From positions 1-64,000 of the forward strand of contig JBEBXH010000028.1 in assembly GCA_040391785.1 (NCBI GenBank): a DNA stretch of 64,000 nt, read 5' to 3'. A model generated the notes under the pieces. That model was given only the letters and a program-made list of their open reading frames with translations, had not been told where the DNA came from and did no database searches. Positions 42,663-49,902 of this stretch are shown here, piece by piece. How positions within the stretch are numbered: the stretch's first letter is position 1; every line of letters starts with the position of its first letter. The position numbers and the translations under genes were made by a program. Source of the DNA: UBA5239 sp040391785 (GTDB taxonomy: Bacteria; Verrucomicrobiota; Lentisphaeria; Victivallales; Victivallaceae).

Positions 42663-43166
42663 TCACTCTTTATAAAGGATTTCATAGCAGAACCAGTCGG
42701 TGTCGTAGCACCAGGTGTCGCCGCGGTAGATCGCCCCGAACGCTTTGTAAAGCTTGATCGCGGGCAGGTTCTTCTTGGCCACAAGGATGCGCATGCCGTT
42801 AAACCCTTTTCCGCGTGAGGCTTCGATCAGGTTTTCGAGGAGGAGCTTGCCGAGGCCGCGGCTGTGCTCGCTGCGCCGGACCGCGATGCGCATCAGGTCG
42901 CACGGCTTGGCGGAGTGCCAGGCCGCGAGCCGGTCGTGCTCCGGCCAGGGGCGGACGGTGCCGACGGCCAGGATCCCGCTTGCATCGCACAGACAGTAAA
43001 TAACCCCGAGCGCCAGGTCGTCCGCGATGTTTTCGCGAGTGGGGTATTCCTTGCTCCAGGTGCAGAATTCGGCCCCGAACCACGACTCGTAAATGGCGTA
43101 AATCGCCTCGGTATCCGCCGCTTGCGCCGGGCGGAACTCAATCGAATTGGACGGTCCATTGCTCAT
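42663..43166 (-). CDS. GNAT-family N-acetyltransferase
   Basis: 167 residues from the ATG at 43166. The open frame extends far upstream as a shadow of the NUDIX gene. The GNAT fold is visible: IEFRPAQAADTEAIYAIY, the LMRIAVRRSEHSRGLGKLLLENLIEAS acetyl-CoA loop (motif A, RxxGxG/A variant HSRGLG), and NLPAIKLYKAFGAIYRGD. Substrate unknown. It overlaps the end of the NUDIX gene by 29 bases, a sign of translational coupling. Confidence 0.87.
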   Translation of the reverse strand: MSNGPSNSIEFRPAQAADTEAIYAIYESWFGAEFCTWSKEYPTRENIADDLALGVIYCLCDASGILAVGTVRPWPEHDRLAAWHSAKPCDLMRIAVRRSEHSRGLGKLLLENLIEASRGKGFNGMRILVAKKNLPAIKLYKAFGAIYRGDTWCYDTDWFCYEILYKE

Positions 43167-43758
43167 TGCGGTAAGCCTCGAAACAGAGTTTGATTTGATC
43201 GGCCGAATTTTTGGCCACGGCCAGCGGCGGCAGCTGGTCCTCGGCGAAGAACTCGCTGGCGGTGGTTTCGTGGTTAGCCGCGAACTCGCCGCCGGTGATC
43301 CGGCACAGCACGAAGATTTTACAAACGCCATACGCGTAGCGCGGCGTATTGTGCTGGTTGCGGTCATGGACGGCGATCAACCGCTCGGCCACGACGTCGA
43401 GCCCGGCCTCTTCCTTGACCTCTTTGACGGTGTTTTCGCGGATCGAACAGTTGACATCGACCCAGCCGCCGGGCATGGACCAGAGCCCGTCGTTTTCGTG
43501 GACCAGCAGGATTTTGCCGTCCTGAAAAATCGCGGCGCGGGTGTCGAGTTTCGGCGTCTGGAATCCTGTTTCATTGCAGAAAAGCCCGCAAACGGTTTCC
43601 AGGTTGAGCCCGGATTTGGCGGCCATCATTTCCGCCGTGATTTCGCGGATGCGCTGAAAACGCTCCAGATCGAAATTGTCCTTCGAATACGTCAAACCGG
43701 CCTGGGCGATAAACTGCAGTTCCACGGCCCAGTCCAGCCATTTTTGTGAATTGTCCAT
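43138..43758 (-). CDS. NUDIX hydrolase with N-terminal helical extension
   Basis: 206 residues. Residues 1-65 form a helical domain (KWLDWAVELQFIAQAGLTYSKDNFD, QRIREITAEMMAAKSG), the NUDIX_N_2 type found in ADP-ribose and CDP-choline pyrophosphatases. The NUDIX box is complete (GGWVDVNCSIRENTVKEVKEEAG, with the REVxEE-like catalytic glutamates). It hydrolyses a nucleoside diphosphate linked to another moiety. The exact substrate is not determined by sequence. It heads the run nudix, GNAT, ybaK. Confidence 0.92.
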   Translation of the reverse strand: MDNSQKWLDWAVELQFIAQAGLTYSKDNFDLERFQRIREITAEMMAAKSGLNLETVCGLFCNETGFQTPKLDTRAAIFQDGKILLVHENDGLWSMPGGWVDVNCSIRENTVKEVKEEAGLDVVAERLIAVHDRNQHNTPRYAYGVCKIFVLCRITGGEFAANHETTASEFFAEDQLPPLAVAKNSADQIKLCFEAYRNEQWTVQFD

Positions 43759-43831
43759 AAATAAAATACCTCAAATTAATCCTGCAATATAGTCCGGAAA
43801 TGGCACGAATTCAATCGCCGGACCGATAATA

Positions 43832-44467
43832 TCAGGGGCTGCCCAAGCGCTTGGGACGGGCGGGGGGCCTGAGCTCCGGCGGATTGGCCTCGTCAACGAG
43901 TCGGGCGTTCTCCAGCAGGATCTGCCAGGCGGGATCGTCCGGGTTGTATTTCTTGCGGCAGAACTCGATCACGTCGACGCAGGTTTTGGCATTGACCTGG
44001 ATGAATGCTTCGACGTGCCCGTCCATGAACAGGATTGGCGTGTGGTTTTCGAGAAACCATGGCTTGTCGAATGCCATTGGGATTACGCCGGGATCCATGC
44101 CGTCTCCTTCCTTGAGGCCGGCTCCAACGTACGCATACGAGGAGTTTGCATCGTCGATGACATTGTTGCGGTGCGTGTTCCGTTTGTCGTATGGGGTACG
44201 GAAAACATTATAATCGGTCAAAAACTCACCGGCAAAGAGTTGATTTAGTCCGGCCGCGCCGGGTTTATCCGGGAAATAATCCTGATAATCGATCGCATAC
44301 TGTTTCAGCGCCAGCCCGATCTGCTTTAGATTCGAACTGCTGCGAATCCATTTGGAGTGTGGGTGGCAATTGGTATGCAGTGCCGGTAATAACATCGCAG
44401 CCAACAGGAGGACGATAGCAGCCAGTAACGTATAAATCAGCCAGCTTTTTTTAACTTTAATCTTCAT
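43832..44467 (-). CDS. Tandem pseudopilin-derived protein, copy 5
   Basis: 211 residues, last gene of a five-gene tandem array. One N-terminal membrane helix (IYTLLAAIVLLLAAMLLPAL) keeps the LAAMLLPAL end of the prepilin helix, but the FTLIE processing site is replaced by WLIYT, so neither Phe +1 nor Glu +5 remains. The globular part has SNLKQIGLALKQYAIDYQDYFP, SYAYVGAGL and ILFMDGHVEAF, as in H-X9-DG pseudopilins, and then the array-specific TCVDVIEFCRKKYNPDDPAWQ. A Pro/Arg-rich tail is unique to this copy. The ATG shares one base with the stop of copy 4. Confidence 0.8.
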   Translation of the reverse strand: MKIKVKKSWLIYTLLAAIVLLLAAMLLPALHTNCHPHSKWIRSSSNLKQIGLALKQYAIDYQDYFPDKPGAAGLNQLFAGEFLTDYNVFRTPYDKRNTHRNNVIDDANSSYAYVGAGLKEGDGMDPGVIPMAFDKPWFLENHTPILFMDGHVEAFIQVNAKTCVDVIEFCRKKYNPDDPAWQILLENARLVDEANPPELRPPARPKRLGSP

Positions 44468-45069
44468 TATTTTATCCTCGAAGTTTTGTCGATGAACCGG
44501 GCGTTGGCGAGGAGGATATGCCAGACCGGATCAACCGGATTATATTTGGCACGGCAGAATTCGACTACATCGACGCAGGTTTTGGCATTTACATCAGAGA
44601 ACCCGCTGACGTGCCCATCCATGTACAGAATGCTTATGGAACGTTTGGCGAAACGCGGTTTTTCAAAAGCCACCGGAATTTTGTCCTCGTCCTGATATTT
44701 CCCTTCCTGCAATCCTGCGCCAATATAGACATATGAAGTGTTCTTTTCGGTGAAAGAACCGGCGTTTCCTTTAACCGCTTTGCCATCTCGCAGAGAAATA
44801 AAAATTTCATAATCCGTCATTATTTGCATATCCATCAGTTTTTTGAATCCTTTGGCACCCGGTTCGACCGGGAGAAAATTTTCCGAATCAATCGCATATT
44901 GACGCAACCCAAGTCCGATCAATTTTAAATTAGCTACACTGGAGACGATCCTGTGTTCGTGACCCATTGTTATAATGAAAAACGTCAACCAAGCGGCAAA
45001 AAGTATCAAAAGGATAAGACAGATCACGCCGATAATGATTGCCGGTGAATTTACCGTTTTTTCGCTCAT
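44467..45069 (-). CDS. Tandem pseudopilin-derived protein, copy 4
   Basis: 200 residues. MSEK at the start is shared with copies 1 and 2. One membrane helix (about 10-34) is followed by ANLKLIGLGLRQYAIDSENFLP, TDYEIFISL, SYVYIGAGLQEG, ISILYMDGHVSGF and TCVDVVEFCRAKYNP. It is shorter at the end than copy 5. No prepilin peptidase site. It lies 11 bases after copy 3 and overlaps copy 5 by one base, so the array is one transcript. Role unknown. Confidence 0.8.
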   Translation of the reverse strand: MSEKTVNSPAIIIGVICLILLILFAAWLTFFIITMGHEHRIVSSVANLKLIGLGLRQYAIDSENFLPVEPGAKGFKKLMDMQIMTDYEIFISLRDGKAVKGNAGSFTEKNTSYVYIGAGLQEGKYQDEDKIPVAFEKPRFAKRSISILYMDGHVSGFSDVNAKTCVDVVEFCRAKYNPVDPVWHILLANARFIDKTSRIK

Positions 45070-45080
45070 GAATGATCCTG

Positions 45081-45677
45081 TTATTTGGGTTTTGTTTTAT
45101 CGATGAGCCGGGCGTTGGAGAGGAGGGTTTGCCAATATGGGGCGTCCGGATTATTGCCTTTGCGGCAGAACTCAACCACATCGACGCAGGTTTTGAACTT
45201 CATTTTTTCGAAGCTTTGGACGTGGCCATCCATATACAGAATGTTCATGTATCCTTTGTCAAACCATGGCTTCTCAAACGCCAGCGGGATTTTGCCGGGT
45301 TCGGGGAAATCGCCCTCTTTGAAGCCCGCTCCGACATAGGCATAGGAAGTATTCGATTCGGAGAATTGGCCATTTTTGGGTTTGCTAGTTGTCTGATCCA
45401 TCGGAGAGATATAGAGAATATAATCCGGCAAGAAACCTTGTTCGATCAATGTCCTGAAACCGTCCGCGCCGGGTTGGTTCGGAAAATGGTCAATATAATC
45501 GATGGCGTACTGTCGAATAGCAAGCCCGATCTGCTTTAAATTGGAGTTACTGGAAATTCTCCTGGCTTTGGAGCGTCCTCCTTGCTCGGGCGTCAGCAGA
45601 AATAGAATCAATATAAGCGCGGCGATCCCCAGGAAAAAGTAGAGTAACCCACTTGATTTTGTTTCTGATTCCATCAT
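45081..45677 (-). CDS. Tandem pseudopilin-derived protein, copy 3
   Basis: 198 residues with one membrane helix (LLYFFLGIAALILILFLL). The conserved blocks of the array are SNLKQIGLAIRQYAIDYIDHFP, TSYAYVGAGFKEGDFP, MNILYMDGHVQSF and TCVDVVEFCRKGNNPDAPYW. Its 3' coding end is nearly identical in DNA to that of copy 1 (for about 150 bases), including the bases after the stop, which shows recent duplication or gene conversion. Four bases separate it from copy 2. Confidence 0.8.
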   Translation of the reverse strand: MMESETKSSGLLYFFLGIAALILILFLLTPEQGGRSKARRISSNSNLKQIGLAIRQYAIDYIDHFPNQPGADGFRTLIEQGFLPDYILYISPMDQTTSKPKNGQFSESNTSYAYVGAGFKEGDFPEPGKIPLAFEKPWFDKGYMNILYMDGHVQSFEKMKFKTCVDVVEFCRKGNNPDAPYWQTLLSNARLIDKTKPK

Positions 45678-45681
45678 GCAC

Positions 45682-46296
45682 CTACGGTTTTACTTCCGGT
45701 TGAGAAAATATATCGACGGTTTCGGCATTTTCAAGGAGCGTTTTCCAGATCCGGTCGGGAACATACAGATCGCAGTTTTTGCGACAGAACTCCACGACTT
45801 CGACGCAGGTTTTGAACTTCATTTTTTCGAAACTTTGAACATGACCGTCCATGTAGATGACAGCGGTGCGTTCCTTGTCAATCCATGGTTTTTCGAAGAC
45901 AATCGGAATTTTTGCAGCGATTTCGGGGATTTGTTTTTGCATGCCGGAGCCAAGATAGGCATAGGAGATATTCGGCTCGAGAAATGTGTCGGCGGTGGGC
46001 TTCTGTACTTGCCGGTCGATTGGCATGATGTAGACCCCGTAATCAGTCAGATAATCATGATCGACCAGTATCTTCAAGCCTGCGGCTCCTGGGCTGTTCG
46101 GAAAGAAACCCTTATGGTCGATCGCATATTGGTTTAGTGCCAAGTAAATCTGCTTCAAATTGGAGGTACTGGATAATCTCCGAGTCTCTGTAATTGAGGA
46201 GCATCTGGGCCATAGCAGAAATATTAAGAGGAAAAATGCCAGTATCCCGAGGACACCATAGACTATCATGGGATGGGTCGTATATTTTTCGCTCAT
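45682..46296 (-). CDS. Tandem pseudopilin-derived protein, copy 2
   Basis: 204 residues. Starts MSEKYTTHPM. One membrane helix (VYGVLGILAFFLLIFLLW) is followed by SNLKQIYLALNQYAIDHKGFFP, ISYAYLGSGMQKQ, TAVIYMDGHVQSF and TCVEVVEFCRKN. The DNA in front of it (GAATGATCCTG... on the plus strand side) is repeated before copy 4, so the intergenic spacers were duplicated with the genes. Role unknown, as for the others. Confidence 0.8.
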   Translation of the reverse strand: MSEKYTTHPMIVYGVLGILAFFLLIFLLWPRCSSITETRRLSSTSNLKQIYLALNQYAIDHKGFFPNSPGAAGLKILVDHDYLTDYGVYIMPIDRQVQKPTADTFLEPNISYAYLGSGMQKQIPEIAAKIPIVFEKPWIDKERTAVIYMDGHVQSFEKMKFKTCVEVVEFCRKNCDLYVPDRIWKTLLENAETVDIFSQPEVKP

Positions 46297-46307
46297 GAAT
46301 GATCCTG

Positions 46308-46907
46308 TTATTTGGGGTTTGTTTTATCGATGAGCCGGGCGTTGGCGAGGAGGGTTTGCCAGTATGGGGCGTCCGGATTATTGCCTTTGCGGCAGAACTC
46401 GACCACGTCGACGCAGGTTTCGAACTTCACCTTCTCTAAATATTGTACATAGCCTTCCATATACAGGATTGAGATATGACCTTTGTCGATCCATGGTTTT
46501 TCGAAGGCCAACGGGATTTTTTCCGCGAGCTGGAGGGGTTGGTCTTGCAGGCCGGAGCCGAGATAGGCGTAGGAAATATTCGGTTCGAGAAATGTGCCGG
46601 CGGTAGGAGTTTGCGCTTGTCGGTCGATCGGCATGATATAAGTCTTGTAATCGGTCAGATAATTATGGTCGATCAGCATCTTCAATCCTGCTGCGCCGGG
46701 GCTGTTCGGAAAGAAGTTTTCGGAGTCTTCAAGGTATTGGCGCAGTGCCTGGTTAATTTGCTTTAAATTGGCGGTACTGGATATCCGTTTGGCCCTGGTT
46801 GATGAAAAACTTAAAGAACCAAAGGGAAATGAAAACACCAAAAAGAAGAATACAATCAAAAAAATAAAAACAGCTAATGGTGAAGACTTCGGTTTTTTTT
46901 CGCTCAT
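46308..46907 (-). CDS. Tandem pseudopilin-derived protein, copy 1 (first of array)
   Basis: 199 residues from ATG 46907, chosen because the encoded MSEK start matches copies 2 and 4. Two ATGs just upstream (46919, 46913) are possible. The membrane helix (AVFIFLIVFFFLVFSF) is followed by ANLKQINQALRQYLEDSENFFP, ISYAYLGSGLQDQ, ISILYMEGYVQYL (DGHV changed to EGYV here) and TCVDVVEFCRKGNNP. The MFS gene stop is only 55 bases upstream, so the array might be transcribed with it. Confidence 0.78.
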   Translation of the reverse strand: MSEKKPKSSPLAVFIFLIVFFFLVFSFPFGSLSFSSTRAKRISSTANLKQINQALRQYLEDSENFFPNSPGAAGLKMLIDHNYLTDYKTYIMPIDRQAQTPTAGTFLEPNISYAYLGSGLQDQPLQLAEKIPLAFEKPWIDKGHISILYMEGYVQYLEKVKFETCVDVVEFCRKGNNPDAPYWQTLLANARLIDKTNPK

Positions 46908-46962
46908 AATCATTCTCACTGTTAGGGGATTCCGTTGGTAAGACGTATGACTGGTGAAAATC

Positions 46963-48168
46963 TTATCGTGTTTTCCGGCGGAGCTTGAAACCGTCTACTT
47001 TTAGCTGCATCAACAGGATCAGGAACGCCCCGGCCATGACCATGTACGGCAGGAACTCAAACGTCGTACGGGTGGCGATGAATCCGAATACGGCGGGCAC
47101 CGAGGCCACGCCGAGCATGGCCGCACCGCCCTGGTAGCCGGTCAGGCTGCCGGCGGTGACGTCGTCAAAGCGCCTCGGGGCCTCGTGCATCATGCAGGGG
47201 TAAATCGCCGCCATCGAGAAACCGGTCAGCAACAGCGCAAACGGCGGCAGCGCCCCGCCGTAAGGCAGCGTCAGCAGCGCCGCCCCGGCGATCCCGCCGA
47301 CGAGGCTGGCGCGGATCAGGAAACGGTTGCCGAAGTGGTTGGCGAAAATCCCGATCAGGAACCGCCCCAGCGTCAGGCCGCCCCAGTAGCAGGCGATCCA
47401 GAAACGGGCCGCTTCCCCGGAGACGCCGCGCTGCTGGGTCAGGAACATGAACCCCCACAAACCGGGCGTGATTTCGATGCCGGTATAGACGTAAAACGAC
47501 AGCGTGCAGAGCCAGAACCGCAGGTCGCGGCGGACCTTGCCGTCGCCGTGGTGGAGCTCCTCGATGCTGCCGGAGGTTTTGTTCTGGCTCCACAGGCTCA
47601 GCGTCAGCAGGAAAACCGTGGCCAGGATCACTTGAATCAGGCCCACCGTGATATACGCCCATTTCCACGAGGTTTTCAGCACTTCGAGGTAGAAACCGGC
47701 GATCATTGGGCCGAGCGTGGCGCCGAGCCCCCAGCAGCAATGCAGCCAGTTCATGACCCGGCTGGAATAATGTTTGGCCACGTAGAAGTTCATGCCGGTG
47801 TCGACCGCGCCCTGTCCGAACCCCAGCGGGATCGTGAAGAGCAACAGCACGAAAAAGTATGGCGACAGCGCGTACCCGAGCAGCGAGATTCCGGTGATGT
47901 ACCCGCAGATCATCAACAGCCTGCCGGTGCCGAGTTTGCGCAGGATCATGCCGCTGCAGAAACTCGAGATGGCCGAACACAGCGTAAGCATGGTGGTGAT
48001 CAGTCCGCCGTTGGCGAGCGCGGTGCCGAAGTCGACGTGCATTTTGTCCCAGGCCACGCCCAGGATCGTGTCCGGCAGCCCGAGGCTGATGAACCCCACA
48101 TAAATAATAACCAGCAGAATCAGCCCGCGCCGTTCAGCGGGCATGTTCCTGAAAAAATCCATCTTCAT
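46963..48168 (-). CDS. MFS transporter, probably for sugars
   Basis: 401 residues and twelve membrane helices. LGLPDTILGVAWDKMHVDFG at the N-terminus and GQGAVDTGMNFYVAKHYSSRVMNWLHCCWGLGATLGPMI in helices 4-5 resemble the FucP/YfkF-type sugar MFS proteins. The central loop is charged (EELHHGDGKVRRD). The direction and substrate are unknown. The ATG at 48168 or 48162 can be the start. It precedes the pseudopilin-derived array by 55 bases on the same strand. Confidence 0.87.
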   Translation of the reverse strand: MKMDFFRNMPAERRGLILLVIIYVGFISLGLPDTILGVAWDKMHVDFGTALANGGLITTMLTLCSAISSFCSGMILRKLGTGRLLMICGYITGISLLGYALSPYFFVLLLFTIPLGFGQGAVDTGMNFYVAKHYSSRVMNWLHCCWGLGATLGPMIAGFYLEVLKTSWKWAYITVGLIQVILATVFLLTLSLWSQNKTSGSIEELHHGDGKVRRDLRFWLCTLSFYVYTGIEITPGLWGFMFLTQQRGVSGEAARFWIACYWGGLTLGRFLIGIFANHFGNRFLIRASLVGGIAGAALLTLPYGGALPPFALLLTGFSMAAIYPCMMHEAPRRFDDVTAGSLTGYQGGAAMLGVASVPAVFGFIATRTTFEFLPYMVMAGAFLILLMQLKVDGFKLRRKTR

Positions 48169-48235
48169 AAATCAATTTTCCATGTCAAAATTATAATGTA
48201 CACTGAAAAAGTGAAGTTTCCAAACTCAGAATAAA

Positions 48236-48649
48236 TTATTTCAGCCACAAAGGCAAGGTAATTAAGAAAAGAAACGGGAACAGGAGGATGGCGAGTGCCA
48301 CCCCGCGCCAGCCGTCGAAAAATACACATATGGCGAGGAACGCAATAAAGCAACAGAGCACTTTGAACCAAAATGAACTGCGGCGCTCGGTCAGACTGCT
48401 GTAGGGAATGAATTCCGCCCTGGATTTGATCGGCCGGATTTTTTGCTCACGGACGCGGCCAGTACCCTTACAACTTTTGCATTGCCGGTTTTTGACGTCA
48501 GCGCCGGCACCTCCGCATTTCGGACAGGATTTGGTCTGTGGCGGCGGATCTTTCAGCGGTACCATCGGCATGATCATTTTGCAGTGACGGCAGCGGATTG
48601 CCTTCTTGTCGACAGGCTTGGAACAATGTGGACAGCGTATCGTTTTCAT
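48236..48649 (-). CDS. Zinc-ribbon membrane protein (CxxCxGxG type)
   Basis: 137 residues. An N-terminal double zinc ribbon (IRCPHCSKPVDKKAIRCRHCK) is followed by a DnaJ-like finger pair (CPKCGGAGADVKNRQCKSCKGTG), a basic linker and two C-terminal membrane helices (about 93-112 and 114-135). Two other proteins of the same plan are at 54060 and 59372, both in the Ter island, so this is a small local family. The zinc domains should face the cytoplasm. Function unknown. Confidence 0.82.
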   Translation of the reverse strand: MKTIRCPHCSKPVDKKAIRCRHCKMIMPMVPLKDPPPQTKSCPKCGGAGADVKNRQCKSCKGTGRVREQKIRPIKSRAEFIPYSSLTERRSSFWFKVLCCFIAFLAICVFFDGWRGVALAILLFPFLFLITLPLWLK

Positions 48650-48756
48650 GATCTTTTCCTGTGTTCAAATTAATGTACACCGGAGAATTGAAGATTCCAG
48701 AAGATGAGTAAAATTTCGTCTTAAAAATAGTCTATATGTGTGAAATTAATTCCACA

Positions 48757-49902
48757 TTATGGAATTTTGAGGAGACGAGCGGTGGTAAAGACACATGTTG
48801 TGTCGTGTCCGGAAATGTTCGGCTGGATGTCGTGCACCGCGGCGAAAACCATGCCGCCATTTTGCGCGAGGATCTCGATTTGGCTGCGGACGTGAGCGGT
48901 GAGTTCCTGCGTGCCGGCCTTGCCGAGGATATTTTGGGTGTCGCAGCCGCCACCCCAGAAAACGATCCGGCCGCCGTAGCGTTCTTTGAGTTTTCGCGGG
49001 TCCATGCCGGCGGCGGAAATCTGCACCGGATTCAGGGCGTCGATGCCCATTGCGATGAAGTCGCCGATCAGCGGCTCGACCGCGCCGCAGCTGTGCAGAA
49101 ATACCTTCCACGAGGTGTGCTCGTGAACCCAGCGGCAGAACCGGGTGAAGCACGGTTTCAGGAGCTCGCGGAACGTGTCGGGCGACATGATCAGCGAATT
49201 CTGTGTGCCGTAGTCGCTGTAAAGCGCGATGGCCATGGTGTATTCGCCGATGGCCCCGTGGATTTTCGCATAGTGGGCGATCAGGTCGTCGCAGCGTTTT
49301 TCCAGCTCGGATTGCATGCGTTCCGGTTCAAGCAGCAGGTCCATCAGGAAGTCGGGCGACATGGAGCCGAAGCCGCCGCCGAAATTGGCCGTCAGCGCGT
49401 AGGTGGTGTTTTCGTAAATTGCCCGGGTGCGGCGGCGCAGTTCGGCGAGGTTTTCCGGGGTCGGGTGAAACGGAAAATCATACCAGCAGTTGACATCCTC
49501 CGCGTCGAAATAAAACGAGTGGTGCGGCTTGAAATAACGGTTGCCCTGTTCATCGGTCAATACCCAGCGGTCCGGCTCCTTTTTCAGGTTGGCCGCGGCC
49601 GGGTACTGGACCGGAAAATCCGGGAAGATTTCCAGCGCCTGCCAGTCGTCCACGATGAGGCCGGAATTGATCTGCATCAGGTCGCAGCCGAGCGCTTCCA
49701 GCACGTCGGTATCGACCTCGGCGAGCTGTTGCATGAGGTCGATGCAGCGCACCGGTTTCTCCGTCAGTCCGAGGGCGCGCCGGAGGTCGCGGTAGGCCAG
49801 CACGTGAATGCCGGTGGTATAGGTGGAGCCGAGGTCGACCGGCAGGCGGTCCGCCGGGCGGAAATTCAGCGTTTCCCAAACGCGCTGGCGCGAATTCATC
49901 AT
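48757..49902 (-). CDS. Uroporphyrinogen decarboxylase (URO-D) family protein, cassette 3
   Basis: 381 residues from the ATG at 49902, which overlaps the stop of the upstream secreted enzyme. The fold is the URO-D/MtaA barrel (MNSRQRVWETLNFRPADRLPVDLG ... VFLHSCGAVEPLIGDFIAMGIDALNPVQ ... GRIVFWGGGCDTQNIL), with HSCG in the position used for metal binding in corrinoid-dependent methyltransferases. It is more likely a methyltransferase-like relative than a haem enzyme. In a glycan operon it may handle methylated sugars or lyase products. That is only a guess. Confidence 0.82.
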   Translation of the reverse strand: MMNSRQRVWETLNFRPADRLPVDLGSTYTTGIHVLAYRDLRRALGLTEKPVRCIDLMQQLAEVDTDVLEALGCDLMQINSGLIVDDWQALEIFPDFPVQYPAAANLKKEPDRWVLTDEQGNRYFKPHHSFYFDAEDVNCWYDFPFHPTPENLAELRRRTRAIYENTTYALTANFGGGFGSMSPDFLMDLLLEPERMQSELEKRCDDLIAHYAKIHGAIGEYTMAIALYSDYGTQNSLIMSPDTFRELLKPCFTRFCRWVHEHTSWKVFLHSCGAVEPLIGDFIAMGIDALNPVQISAAGMDPRKLKERYGGRIVFWGGGCDTQNILGKAGTQELTAHVRSQIEILAQNGGMVFAAVHDIQPNISGHDTTCVFTTARLLKIP

